From Bradyrhizobium liaoningense (GTDB lineage: Bacteria > Pseudomonadota > Alphaproteobacteria > Rhizobiales > Xanthobacteraceae), in NCBI RefSeq assembly GCF_018130825.1, contig NZ_JAFCJS010000006.1, forward strand, positions 1-64,000: DNA of 64,000 nt, read 5' to 3'. The notes under the pieces were generated by a model. It was not told the origin of the DNA. It worked only from the letters and a program-made list of their open reading frames with translations, and ran no database searches. Positions 14,284 to 22,085 of this stretch are shown one piece after another (position 1 is the stretch's first letter; every line of letters begins with the position of its first letter). The translations under genes were made by a program, and so were the position numbers.

Positions 14284-15285
14284 GTGAAGACCGCGATCAC
14301 CGAACTGTTCGGCATCGAGCACCCTATCATTCAGGGCGGCATGCATTTCGTCGGCTTTGCCGAGCTTGCCGCCGCCGTCTCGAATGCCGGCGGGCTCGGC
14401 ATCATCACGGGCCTCACGCAGAAGACGCCGGAATTGCTCGCGAAAGAGATCGCGCGCTGCCGCGACATGACCGACAAGCCGTTCGGCGTGAACCTCACCT
14501 TCCTGCCGACCTTCTCCGCGCCGCCCTATCCCGAATATATCGCGGCCATCGTCGAAGGCGGCATCAAGGCGGTCGAGACCGCGGGCCGCAGCCCGGAAGC
14601 CTACATGCCCGCGCTGAAGGCCGCGGGCATCAAGGTGATCCACAAATGCACCTCGGTGCGCCACTCGCTGAAGGCCGAGAGGATCGGCTGCGACGCCGTC
14701 AGCGTCGATGGCTTCGAGTGCGGCGGCCATCCCGGCGAGGATGACATTCCCAACATGATCCTGCTGCCGCGCGCGGCGGAGGAGTTGAAGATCCCGTTCG
14801 TGGCTTCCGGCGGCATGGCCGACGGGCGCAGCCTCGTCGCGGCGCTGTCGCTCGGCGCGGCCGGCATGAACATGGGTACGCGCTTCATCGCCACCAAGGA
14901 AGCACCTGTCCATCAGAACGTGAAGAACGCGCTTGTCGCGGCCACCGAGCTCGACACGCGCCTCATTATGCGCGCGCTGCGCAACACCGAGCGCGTGCTG
15001 AAGAACGCCAATGTCGATCGCCTGCTCGAGATCGAACGGGAGAAGGGCGCCAAGCTCACCATCGACGACATTCACGACCAGGTCGCGGGCGTCTATCCCA
15101 GGATCATGCTGGAAGGCCAGATGGACGCGGGTGCCTGGAGCTGCGGCATGGTCGCCGGCCTCATCCACAACATCCCCTCCTGCAAGGAACTCATCGATCG
15201 CATCATGGTCGAGGCGGAAACCATCATTCGCGGGCGCCTGATGGGGTTCCTGGACGGGACGGGGGCGACGCGAAAGGTCGCGTAA
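14284..15285 (+). CDS. Nitronate monooxygenase
   Basis: This encodes 333 residues from a GTG at 14284 (GGGAGG upstream). It shows the FMN-binding TIM barrel of the 2-nitropropane dioxygenase family: 'HPIIQGGMHFVGFAELAAAV' at the start, 'SVDGFECGGHPGEDDI' with the catalytic His, and 'VASGGMADGRSLVAAL' binding phosphate. The family oxidises alkyl nitronates such as propionate-3-nitronate using FMN and O2, and is cytoplasmic. It follows the SDR-like gene by 62 bp and could be co-transcribed with it under the HxlR regulator. Confidence 0.9.
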   Translation: MKTAITELFGIEHPIIQGGMHFVGFAELAAAVSNAGGLGIITGLTQKTPELLAKEIARCRDMTDKPFGVNLTFLPTFSAPPYPEYIAAIVEGGIKAVETAGRSPEAYMPALKAAGIKVIHKCTSVRHSLKAERIGCDAVSVDGFECGGHPGEDDIPNMILLPRAAEELKIPFVASGGMADGRSLVAALSLGAAGMNMGTRFIATKEAPVHQNVKNALVAATELDTRLIMRALRNTERVLKNANVDRLLEIEREKGAKLTIDDIHDQVAGVYPRIMLEGQMDAGAWSCGMVAGLIHNIPSCKELIDRIMVEAETIIRGRLMGFLDGTGATRKVA

Positions 15286-15392
15286 CACCGGCAAACTTCT
15301 TAACCACGGCGGCAACCGGCCGCTGGAATTCCGCGCGACGCCTCCTAAATAGGGATAAATTACGCCCTAATAATCAATTTCAGGAGGCGTCC

Positions 15393-15812
15393 GTGGTCCT
15401 GAAAAGCGTTCCTTTTGCGGTTGCCGTCGCCCTCGTCATTGCGTGGGGCGGCATCGCGCGCGCTGACGACTACAAGCCTGACGAATATTTCGGTCTCGAT
15501 CTCTCCAAGGCGGTGCTGTCGCCGAAACGGCTCGGGCCCGAGACGCAATTCGCGCCGGTCGCACTCGAAGCGAAGGGCGGCAACGAGGCGCAGGCGCGGA
15601 TCGAGCCGATCGACGTGCCGAAGAAGGTCGCGGCCGAACGCGTGCATGTGCCCGAGCCGAAGGTCGCGCATACCAAGAGCACCCAGCCCCGCGGCGCCGC
15701 CCGCACCAAGCTCGCGCATCGCCGCGGCAATCCGCTCGACGCCCAGGCGATGGACACGCGCATTCAGACCTGGCCGTGTCGCTCCGGCGGCATCTGCAAC
15801 TGGAAGCGGTAG
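15393..15812 (+). CDS. Secreted hypothetical protein
   Basis: This encodes 139 residues from a GTG at 15393 behind AGGAGG. Residues 1-24 are a signal peptide ('VAVALVIAWGGIARAD'). The mature protein is basic and Pro/Ala-rich with no recognisable domain, and ends in a short Cys-containing stretch ('WPCRSGGICNWKR') that could form a disulfide. Proteins with this short Cys-x5-Cys tail are seen in Bradyrhizobium but are uncharacterised. It stands alone, 107 bp after the monooxygenase gene. Confidence 0.7.
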   Translation: MVLKSVPFAVAVALVIAWGGIARADDYKPDEYFGLDLSKAVLSPKRLGPETQFAPVALEAKGGNEAQARIEPIDVPKKVAAERVHVPEPKVAHTKSTQPRGAARTKLAHRRGNPLDAQAMDTRIQTWPCRSGGICNWKR

Positions 15813-15937
15813 TCGCGCGTAGCCATTCGCCCGTCATCCCCGCGTCGCAAAACCGTAGGCGCGGAGTCAAGAAACCGTCAGGATAGGAGTCAAGGAGCGC
15901 AGGCACCTTCCGTCGCGATTCGACGAAGGTCTCCTGA

Positions 15938-17512
15938 ATGGCAACGCTCCGCGCCCCGCGCGCATGGACCCGGCGGCAATTCCTGGTCCGCTCAACTTCA
16001 AGCCTCGCCGTCGCCTCGCTCGGCACACTCGCAAAGCCCCACATCAGCCGCGCCTCCGACCGGCCCCAGATCGCGGGCGGCATCCAGTCCGGCGATGTCT
16101 CGGATGGGTCTGCCGTGATCTGGGCGCGCGCCGACCGGGCCGCACGCATGCACGTGGAGTGCTCGACCGTCGAGAGCTTCAAGACCATCATTGCGTCGGC
16201 TTCGCGCGACGCCCTGCCGGATGCGGATTTCACGGCAAAACTGCAGCTGAACGACCTGCCGCCCGGGCAGGACATCTTCTATCGCATCCGCTTCGACGAC
16301 ATCGCCACCGGTATCGCCGGCGACAGCCGTATCGGCCATTTCCGCACCGCGCCGGCAGCTGGCCACTCGATCTCGTTCCTGTGGTCCGGCGACACCGCGG
16401 GGCAGGGCTGGGGCATCGATGTCTCGCGCGGCGGCTACCGTAGCTTTCGAACCATGCTCGACAACCGCCCGGACTTCTTCATCCATTCCGGCGACCACAT
16501 CTACGCCGACTGCACGATTCCTGCCGAGAAGACGCTGCCGAATGGCGAGACCTGGCGCAACATCGTCACTGAGGAAAAAGCCGAGGCCGCACACACGCTG
16601 GCGCAGTTCCGCGGCAATTACAAATACAACCATCTGGACGAGCACTTTCGCGCCTTCCACGCGCAGGTGCCGATGTTCGCGCAATGGGACGACCACGAGG
16701 TTACCAACGACTGGTCGCCGTCCGGCAGCTACGATGAGGCGGGTTTCGAGGACGATGGCACCTCGCGCCTGGTTGCGCGCGCCCGCCGCGCTTTCTTCGA
16801 CTTCATGCCGATCCGCGACATCGGCGCGCCGCAGGGTCGGGTCTATCGCAAGATCGCCTACGGCCCGCTGCTCGACGTCTTCATGATCGACATGCGCAGC
16901 TATCGCGACGAGACCTGGAACAAGGGCCAGGATCATCGCGGCTGGATTCTCGGCGCCGAGCAGCTCGCCTGGCTGAAGCGCGAGCTTGCCGCCTCACGCG
17001 CGACCTGGAAGGTGATCGCGGCCGACCTGCCGATCGGCCTCATCAGCCTCGACGCGGTCGCGCTCGGCGATGGTCCGCCGGACCGGCGCGAGCACGAAAT
17101 CGCCGATCTCCTTGCCTCGATCAAGCGCGCGGGCGTGCGCAACATCGTCTGGCTCACCGCCGACATGCACTACACTGCCGCGCACTATTACGATCCGAAC
17201 AAGGCCCAGTTTCAGGACTTTGAGCCGTTCTGGGAATTCGTCTCCGGCCCCCTCCATGCCGGCACCTGGGGGCCGGGCGCGCTCGACAACACGTTTGGTC
17301 CGGTCGCGATGTACCAGAACGGCTGCAGCGCGGCGCAGGGCGAGAATCTCGCTCCCTGCTTCGGCCTGCAATTCTTCGGTCGCGTCGATATCGACGGCGC
17401 GAGCGGCGTCATGACCGTGACCCTGAAGGACGTCGACAACCGCGATCTCTGGTCGGTCGACATCGAGCCGCGGCCGCAGACGCGCCCGGCGGTGGTGGCG
17501 CAGCACTCCTAG
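15938..17512 (+). CDS. PhoD-type alkaline phosphatase
   Basis: This encodes 524 residues. The twin-arginine signal 'RRQFLVRS' (12-19) sends the folded enzyme to the periplasm, as known for PhoD. An N-terminal Ig-like domain (~45-140) precedes the metallophosphatase domain with 'WSGDTAGQGWG', 'FIHSGDHIYAD', 'QWDDHEVTNDW', 'FMIDMRSYR' and 'WLTADMHYTAAHYY', which hold the Ca/Fe ligands. It releases phosphate from phosphomonoesters or diesters. Its stop overlaps the convergent gene's stop at CTAG. No Pho box could be recognised with confidence. Confidence 0.9.
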   Translation: MATLRAPRAWTRRQFLVRSTSSLAVASLGTLAKPHISRASDRPQIAGGIQSGDVSDGSAVIWARADRAARMHVECSTVESFKTIIASASRDALPDADFTAKLQLNDLPPGQDIFYRIRFDDIATGIAGDSRIGHFRTAPAAGHSISFLWSGDTAGQGWGIDVSRGGYRSFRTMLDNRPDFFIHSGDHIYADCTIPAEKTLPNGETWRNIVTEEKAEAAHTLAQFRGNYKYNHLDEHFRAFHAQVPMFAQWDDHEVTNDWSPSGSYDEAGFEDDGTSRLVARARRAFFDFMPIRDIGAPQGRVYRKIAYGPLLDVFMIDMRSYRDETWNKGQDHRGWILGAEQLAWLKRELAASRATWKVIAADLPIGLISLDAVALGDGPPDRREHEIADLLASIKRAGVRNIVWLTADMHYTAAHYYDPNKAQFQDFEPFWEFVSGPLHAGTWGPGALDNTFGPVAMYQNGCSAAQGENLAPCFGLQFFGRVDIDGASGVMTVTLKDVDNRDLWSVDIEPRPQTRPAVVAQHS

Positions 17513-17730
17513 GGCATCCGCAGGCCGATACCGCCGCGCACCTGGCGGGCCACGGGCTGCGGAGCTTCTGCGCGCGCATTCATCCAGGCCGGCTTCTGTG
17601 GCGCAGTGGGTTGCCGGACATAGAATTCGCCTAGCTTGGGCGAGCCGGTATAGGCGAAGCCGTCGGCATGCACAGGTGTGGCGCCGACAAGGGCGGCCGC
17701 CAGAACAGCCATCGTCAAGATCGTCCTCAT
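17509..17730 (-). CDS. Small secreted hypothetical protein
   Basis: This encodes 73 residues from the ATG at 17730 (GGAGACGACC upstream). Residues 1-24 are a signal peptide ('MRTILTMAVLAAALVGATPV'). The mature part is short, Pro/Ala-rich and basic, without cysteines. Its stop codon shares the palindrome CTAG with the PhoD stop, so the two genes converge with a four-base overlap. Function unknown. Confidence 0.6.
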   Translation of the reverse strand: MRTILTMAVLAAALVGATPVHADGFAYTGSPKLGEFYVRQPTAPQKPAWMNARAEAPQPVARQVRGGIGLRMP

Positions 17731-17983
17731 GGTCGTCTCCGTGTCGCGCGGCCGGAATGACCGCGATGACGGGATGCTGGCAGGAGAGGGCAATGATCTG
17801 AAATGCCGTTTGGCTGTTGCGGTGATAGCGGCCGGCTATCTCGCTAACCCGATCTTGATTGGCCGCTCCGGCGCCTCCCGCGCTATAGTGCGTTCTCCCG
17901 CCATCTCTTTTCCGTCACCAAAGAGTCTGTCCCCGCGGCCTCACCGCGCGACTGGCGGGCTGAAATACTCAGGAGCCTGTTTC

Positions 17984-18802
17984 ATGGACAATCTGAAGAC
18001 ACAGGGCATCAGCATGCCCAAGCTCGGCCTCGGCACCTTCCGCATGCAGGGCGATGCCTGCCGTGCGGCGGTCGAGAGCGCGCTCGCGATCGGCTATCGC
18101 CACATCGACACCGCCGAGATGTACGCCAACGAAGAACCGATCGGCGCGGCGCTTGCCGCAGCGCGCGTGCCGCGCGGCGAGCTGCACGTCACGACCAAGG
18201 TCTGGCACGAGAACCTCAGCCCTGATGCGATCCGCCGTGCCTTCAATGCAAGCCTGACGAAGCTGCGGCTCGATCATGTCGATCTCTATCTCGTGCACTG
18301 GCCGTCGCAATCCGCGAACTGGGGCGCGGTGTTCGAGACCTTGATGAAGCTGAAGGAGGAGGGACGCACGCGGGCGATCGGCGTCGCCAACTTCACCACC
18401 GCACTGCTCAAGATTGCGGTCGAGGACATCAAGGCGCCGATCGCCTGCAACCAGATCGAATATCACGCGATGCTCGATCAATCGAAGGTGCTGGCCTATC
18501 TCAAGCCCAAGTCGATCCCGCTGGTCGCCTATTGCCCGCTCGCGCAGGGGCGCATTGCCTCGGATCCCGTGCTGGCCGAGATCGGCACCAAACACAATGC
18601 GACCGCAGCCCAGGTCGCGCTGAAATGGCTGCTCGACCAGGACGGCGTTGCGGCCATCCCGAAAGCCTCGCGCCGTGAGAGCCAGCAGGCCAATCTCGAT
18701 GCACTGAAGATCACGCTCGACGAGGCCGATCGCAAGAAAATCGCGGCGCTGCCGAAGGACAGGCGCTGCGTCAATCCCGGTTTCGCGCCGGCGTGGGATT
18801 GA
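17984..18802 (+). CDS. Aldo/keto reductase
   Basis: This encodes 272 residues from the ATG at 17984 (AGGAG upstream). Family signatures are 'GYRHIDTAEMYANEEPIG' with catalytic Asp and Tyr, a Lys in 'VTTKVWHENL', and 'VDLYLVHWPS' with the catalytic His. The C-terminal 'IPKASRRESQQANLDAL' binds NADPH phosphate. The family reduces aldehydes such as 2,5-diketogluconate, methylglyoxal or related carbonyls; the substrate is not evident. It is monocistronic and ends at a terminator shared with the next, convergent gene. Confidence 0.92.
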   Translation: MDNLKTQGISMPKLGLGTFRMQGDACRAAVESALAIGYRHIDTAEMYANEEPIGAALAAARVPRGELHVTTKVWHENLSPDAIRRAFNASLTKLRLDHVDLYLVHWPSQSANWGAVFETLMKLKEEGRTRAIGVANFTTALLKIAVEDIKAPIACNQIEYHAMLDQSKVLAYLKPKSIPLVAYCPLAQGRIASDPVLAEIGTKHNATAAQVALKWLLDQDGVAAIPKASRRESQQANLDALKITLDEADRKKIAALPKDRRCVNPGFAPAWD

Positions 18803-18830
18803 TTCCGCCGAACGTTTCGAGCATGCAAAG

Positions 18831-18854
18831 AAATGGCCCCGTGAGGGGCCATTT
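18831..18854. terminator. Bidirectional intrinsic terminator
   Basis: A perfect 10-bp stem AAATGGCCCC / GGGGCCATTT with a GTGA loop lies between convergent genes. The A-rich 5' arm gives U-rich ends in both directions. Confidence 0.75.
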
Positions 18855-18872
18855 CCACGTTTGCGTTGCGCA

Positions 18873-19100
18873 TTAGTCCCAGTGGTGACGATGGCCGCGC
18901 TTGATCACGACGACCTTGTCGCCATGATGACGCCAGCCACGATGCCAGCCGTGGTCACGATGCATGCCGTATTCGGCACGCGCGGCGTACGGGCCGTGGT
19001 GATGACCACGCTTGATCACCACCGTCTCCGCGCTCGCCAGCGTCGGCGCTGCGATCGCGAGCGCGCCGAGGGCCGCAACCACATAACCAAGCTTCTTCAT
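18873..19100 (-). CDS. Small histidine-rich secreted protein
   Basis: This encodes 75 residues from the ATG at 19100, 6 bases after GAGGAGG. Residues 1-24 are a signal peptide ('GALAIAAPTLASA'). The mature part is mostly His, Arg, Gly and Trp, with the motif Val-Val-Ile-Lys-Arg-Gly-His occurring twice near its two ends. A periplasmic metal-binding or buffering role is possible, but this is inference from composition. A candidate EcfG-type promoter lies upstream. Confidence 0.7.
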   Translation of the reverse strand: MKKLGYVVAALGALAIAAPTLASAETVVIKRGHHHGPYAARAEYGMHRDHGWHRGWRHHGDKVVVIKRGHRHHWD

Positions 19101-19130
19101 GATGTCCTCCTCCAATCGAATGCCAATTTA

Positions 19131-19155
19131 AACTGCGCATTCGCATGAACGTTCC
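19131..19155 (-). promoter_or_regulatory. Candidate EcfG-type promoter
   Basis: On the minus strand GGAAC (19155-19151), 16 bases, then AGTT (19134-19131), 31 bp before the start of the His-rich protein gene. Confidence 0.4.
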
Positions 19156-19276
19156 GGAGGAATCGCAGGAGAATTCTGAACGGATGTTCAGACAGCGCGT
19201 GATCCCGACCCGATAGGGCCGCGCTCGTGCAAAGTTAAGGAGCGGCTTTCCGAAAGGTCATGCTCAAGCGGAATGC

Positions 19277-19729
19277 TCAATCGCAGCGCTGCTGCGTGGG
19301 CGTCGGCGCGCCGCTGGCGACGTACTTGCCGTCCCTGATCGTGTATTCGCCGCGCTCGCTGCGATTGTAGATCGCGCGCAGGCTGCCGTCCTTGTCCAGC
19401 AGCAGCCCGAACTCGCGGGCCTGATGCAGCGAGGGGAAGTACACCATCACATTGAGCAGGCCTTCGGCGTTGACCGTGGCGGACACCACCTCGTTCTCGT
19501 CCCTGGCATCGCCGAAATTGCGCCGGTACATCACCCGGCCGTCCTTGCGGATCTCGTAGGTCAGCAGCGCGCCTTTGTCGCGATCCGGCCGAACCGCGCA
19601 ATCGACTGCCCATGAGCCGAGCAGGCCCCATTGCTCGACGGTCGCCGCAAGTGTTTCAGCGCGGGCCAAAGATATGAAAGCAACCCATAGCAATGCAGCC
19701 GTGGTCCAGCGGCTCAAACAACGCATCAT
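19277..19729 (-). CDS. Secreted hypothetical protein
   Basis: This encodes 150 residues. A hydrophobic signal segment ('TTAALLWVAFISLARAE') follows the Met pair at 19729/19726. The mature protein begins 'WGLLGSWAVDCAVRPDRDKG' and continues as alternating strands ('LLTYEIRKDGRVMYRRNFG'), the pattern of small beta-barrel periplasmic proteins common in Bradyrhizobium. Two cysteines (in 'DCAV' and 'QRCD') could form a disulfide. No enzymatic motif is visible. It is divergent from the HTH gene with 124 bp between starts. Confidence 0.7.
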   Translation of the reverse strand: MMRCLSRWTTAALLWVAFISLARAETLAATVEQWGLLGSWAVDCAVRPDRDKGALLTYEIRKDGRVMYRRNFGDARDENEVVSATVNAEGLLNVMVYFPSLHQAREFGLLLDKDGSLRAIYNRSERGEYTIRDGKYVASGAPTPTQQRCD

Positions 19730-19853
19730 GTCCCGAAAAGCCCGGCCTCGAAGAATTCCAAAGTTTAGCATCCCGGGCGCGGCCGTCCACGCCGGCTGCC
19801 GATCGCGCGCGAATTTGATCCGCGTCAATGAGGCCGGCCGTGGCGGGGGTAGG

Positions 19854-20159
19854 ATGGCAGCTCCGAAGGCGAACGTGGATACACCAATGCTGAATCAAGT
19901 CATGGATTTTGCGGGCGAAGTGCTGCCGGGGAGCTGCGCCGTGCCGCCCTATTCGGAGACCGCGTTTCTGGCCGAGCTGGGTGACCGCCTGAGGTCCTCG
20001 CGCACCCGCTGCGACCTGTCGCGCCGGGAGCTTGCCCGCCGCTCCGGGATTTCCGAGCGCTACATCGCCCAGATCGAGGCCGGCAAGGGCAATGTCTCGA
20101 TCGTCCTGTTGCTGCGGCTGGCCTCCGCGATCCACAGCAGCCAGCCACAGGCGGCCTGA
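19854..20159 (+). CDS. XRE-family HTH protein, BoxR-like DNA-binding domain only
   Basis: This encodes 101 residues from the ATG at 19854; the ATG at 19887 is an alternative. Residues ~42-98 are an XRE helix-turn-helix ('ELARRSGISERYIAQIEAGK'). This closely resembles the N-terminal half of BoxR-type regulators of aerobic benzoyl-CoA degradation, in which the HTH is fused to a shikimate-kinase-like ligand domain. Here the protein stops after the HTH, so that domain is missing. It ends nine bases from the convergent aminotransferase gene. Confidence 0.75.
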   Translation: MAAPKANVDTPMLNQVMDFAGEVLPGSCAVPPYSETAFLAELGDRLRSSRTRCDLSRRELARRSGISERYIAQIEAGKGNVSIVLLLRLASAIHSSQPQAA

Positions 20160-20167
20160 CGCTACCT

Positions 20168-21400
20168 TCAGGCCCGCTTCTCCACATTGGCGCTACGCGA
20201 CGGCACGCCGAACTCCTTGCGGCAGACCTCAGCCAGCACGGCGACGCCCTCGCGGATCTGCTGATGCGTCGGGCTTGCAAAGCAGAGCCTGAGGCGCGAG
20301 CTGGAATGGCCCTTGTTGGTCGACCATTCCGGTCCCGGATTGATCGAGACGCCGGCGGCCAGCGCAGCCTGATAGAGTTTGAGCGTATCGACCTGCTCGG
20401 GCAGCTTCACCCAGAGGAAGATGCCGCCTTTGGGCTCCTCGAACTCCGCTGCCGTTCCGAACTGCTCGTTGAGGGCCTCCATTAGCGTGTCGAGCTTGGT
20501 GCGCAGCGCTTTCGTCAGCGCCGGCACGTGGGTCGAAAAATGCGGCTTGCAATAGGCCGCCAGCACCATCTGCTCCAGCGCGCCGGAGCCGGCATCCGTC
20601 TTCAGCGACAGCATCCGCGACATCACATCCCAGGGCGCGACGATGAAGCCGACGCGCAGCGCCGGCGCGATCGATTTCGAGAACGAGCCGATATGGATCA
20701 CGCCGCCGTTCGGGCTCATCGCATGGATCGCCGGCGGCCGCTGCCCCGACCAGACCAGGTCGGCATAGCAATCGTCCTCGAAGATGGGCACGCCATATTC
20801 GGCGGACAGCCGCACCAGCTCGGCGCGGCGGCTCTCCGGCATGATGCTGCCGGTCGGGTTCTGCACCGTCGGAATGGTGTAGACGTATTTCGGGCGGATG
20901 CCGCGGCTCTTCAGATCGGCCAGCGCTGTGGCCAGCGCGTCCATGCGCATGCCGTCCCTGTCGAGGGGAATGCCGACGACATTGACGCCGAGCCGCGCCA
21001 GGCGTGTCAACGAGCCCTGATAGCTGTCCTGCTCGAAGATCACGGTGTCGCCGCGCGTCAGCAGCGTGTTGTTGACGAGGTCCAGTGCCTGGAGTGATCC
21101 CGAGACGATCAGGAGATCGTCGACGGTGCAGTTGATGCCGGCATCGCGCTTCAACTTGGTGACCAGGAATTCGCGCAAGGGCAGGTAGCCCTGCGGACCA
21201 TGCGCCAGCCCGTAAGTGGCGATGGAGCGGCCCTCGCGCCGCAGCACCGTGTTGGTTGCTTCGATCAGCTCGTCGAGCGGCACCTGTTCGGAATCATTGT
21301 TGCCACCGACGAAGCTGTATTTGGCAAGGCCCGTCCAGCGCGCAGTCGGGGCCGGCAGCCCTGCGGGGAACAGGGGCGCGAAATCGAAGCTGGACGTCAT
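20168..21400 (-). CDS. PLP-dependent aminotransferase, class I (MocR/LysN-like catalytic fold)
   Basis: This encodes 410 residues from the ATG at 21400. Fold-type I markers are 'YGLAHGPQGYLPLREFL', 'PTVQNPTGSIMPESRRAEL', 'IFEDDCYADL' and the PLP-binding Lys in 'GSFSKSIAPALRVGF'. It resembles 2-aminoadipate and aromatic aminotransferases related to the catalytic part of MocR regulators, but has no winged-helix domain. It transfers amino groups between amino acids and 2-oxo acids in the cytoplasm; the preferred substrate is unclear. It is alone on its strand and converges on the HTH gene. Confidence 0.88.
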   Translation of the reverse strand: MTSSFDFAPLFPAGLPAPTARWTGLAKYSFVGGNNDSEQVPLDELIEATNTVLRREGRSIATYGLAHGPQGYLPLREFLVTKLKRDAGINCTVDDLLIVSGSLQALDLVNNTLLTRGDTVIFEQDSYQGSLTRLARLGVNVVGIPLDRDGMRMDALATALADLKSRGIRPKYVYTIPTVQNPTGSIMPESRRAELVRLSAEYGVPIFEDDCYADLVWSGQRPPAIHAMSPNGGVIHIGSFSKSIAPALRVGFIVAPWDVMSRMLSLKTDAGSGALEQMVLAAYCKPHFSTHVPALTKALRTKLDTLMEALNEQFGTAAEFEEPKGGIFLWVKLPEQVDTLKLYQAALAAGVSINPGPEWSTNKGHSSSRLRLCFASPTHQQIREGVAVLAEVCRKEFGVPSRSANVEKRA

Positions 21401-21490
21401 GGGGGCGTTCCTCGTTTTGTTCTTGTTGAGCGGCCGGCTTTGCACCGGCCTGCTTTACGACTTTGCTGGCCGCCCGGGTTCGGACGGCTA

Positions 21491-22018
21491 TTACTTTTTG
21501 CCGGCCGTCCGGGTCGGACGGCCCTGGCTGATGAAAGCGTAATGCGCATTGGCGACGCCGCCAACCATCAAGGCCTCGACCACCGGTTCGGAGATCTCGC
21601 CCGTGGCGGCCCAGTCGACGATGAAATTGGCGCCCGTGCCGCCGCGCACGTCGTCGGTCGGGATGAAGATCGAGACGGTGGCGAGGGGTTTTAGTGCCAC
21701 TGGCGCCTTCAGATAGCTCTCGACCTGCTTGCCTGCGGTGTCGAAATAGGCGATGCGTTTGAGGACCAGCGGTTGGGTCTCGGAGGCGTTGTGCACGCTC
21801 AACGTCACCGAGAAGTCGACACGCAGCTTGCCCTGGCTCATCGCGACGCTGGAATAGGCCGGCACGTAGAATCCGCCGGAGGCGGCGAGCTCCTCCTTCG
21901 GCAGCGCAGTGAGCGAATCGGCAAAGGTTTGTTCGATATTGACCTTGGATTGCGCGGCGGCTGGCAATGCGGACGCGAATGGACCCAGCAGGGCTATCAA
22001 AGAGAGCACGAACCGCAT
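21491..22018 (-). CDS. DUF3124 secreted protein
   Basis: This encodes 175 residues from the ATG at 22018, which begins a signal peptide ('MRFVLSLIALLGPFASALPA'). The mature protein has the DUF3124 pattern: 'GGFYVPAYSSVAM' followed by 'VDFSVTLSVHNASETQPLVL', 'YFDTAGKQVESYL' and a Gly-rich 'GGTGANFIVDWAA'. It is predicted to be a small periplasmic beta-sandwich. It is divergent from the antiporter gene, 67 bp apart. Biochemical role unknown. Confidence 0.8.
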   Translation of the reverse strand: MRFVLSLIALLGPFASALPAAAQSKVNIEQTFADSLTALPKEELAASGGFYVPAYSSVAMSQGKLRVDFSVTLSVHNASETQPLVLKRIAYFDTAGKQVESYLKAPVALKPLATVSIFIPTDDVRGGTGANFIVDWAATGEISEPVVEALMVGGVANAHYAFISQGRPTRTAGKK

Positions 22019-22085
22019 GTGACGAATTGCTCGCTTGCCGCGCCGCAACCCGCCACTAGGGTGCGGCAAAACGGACCAATTTGGC

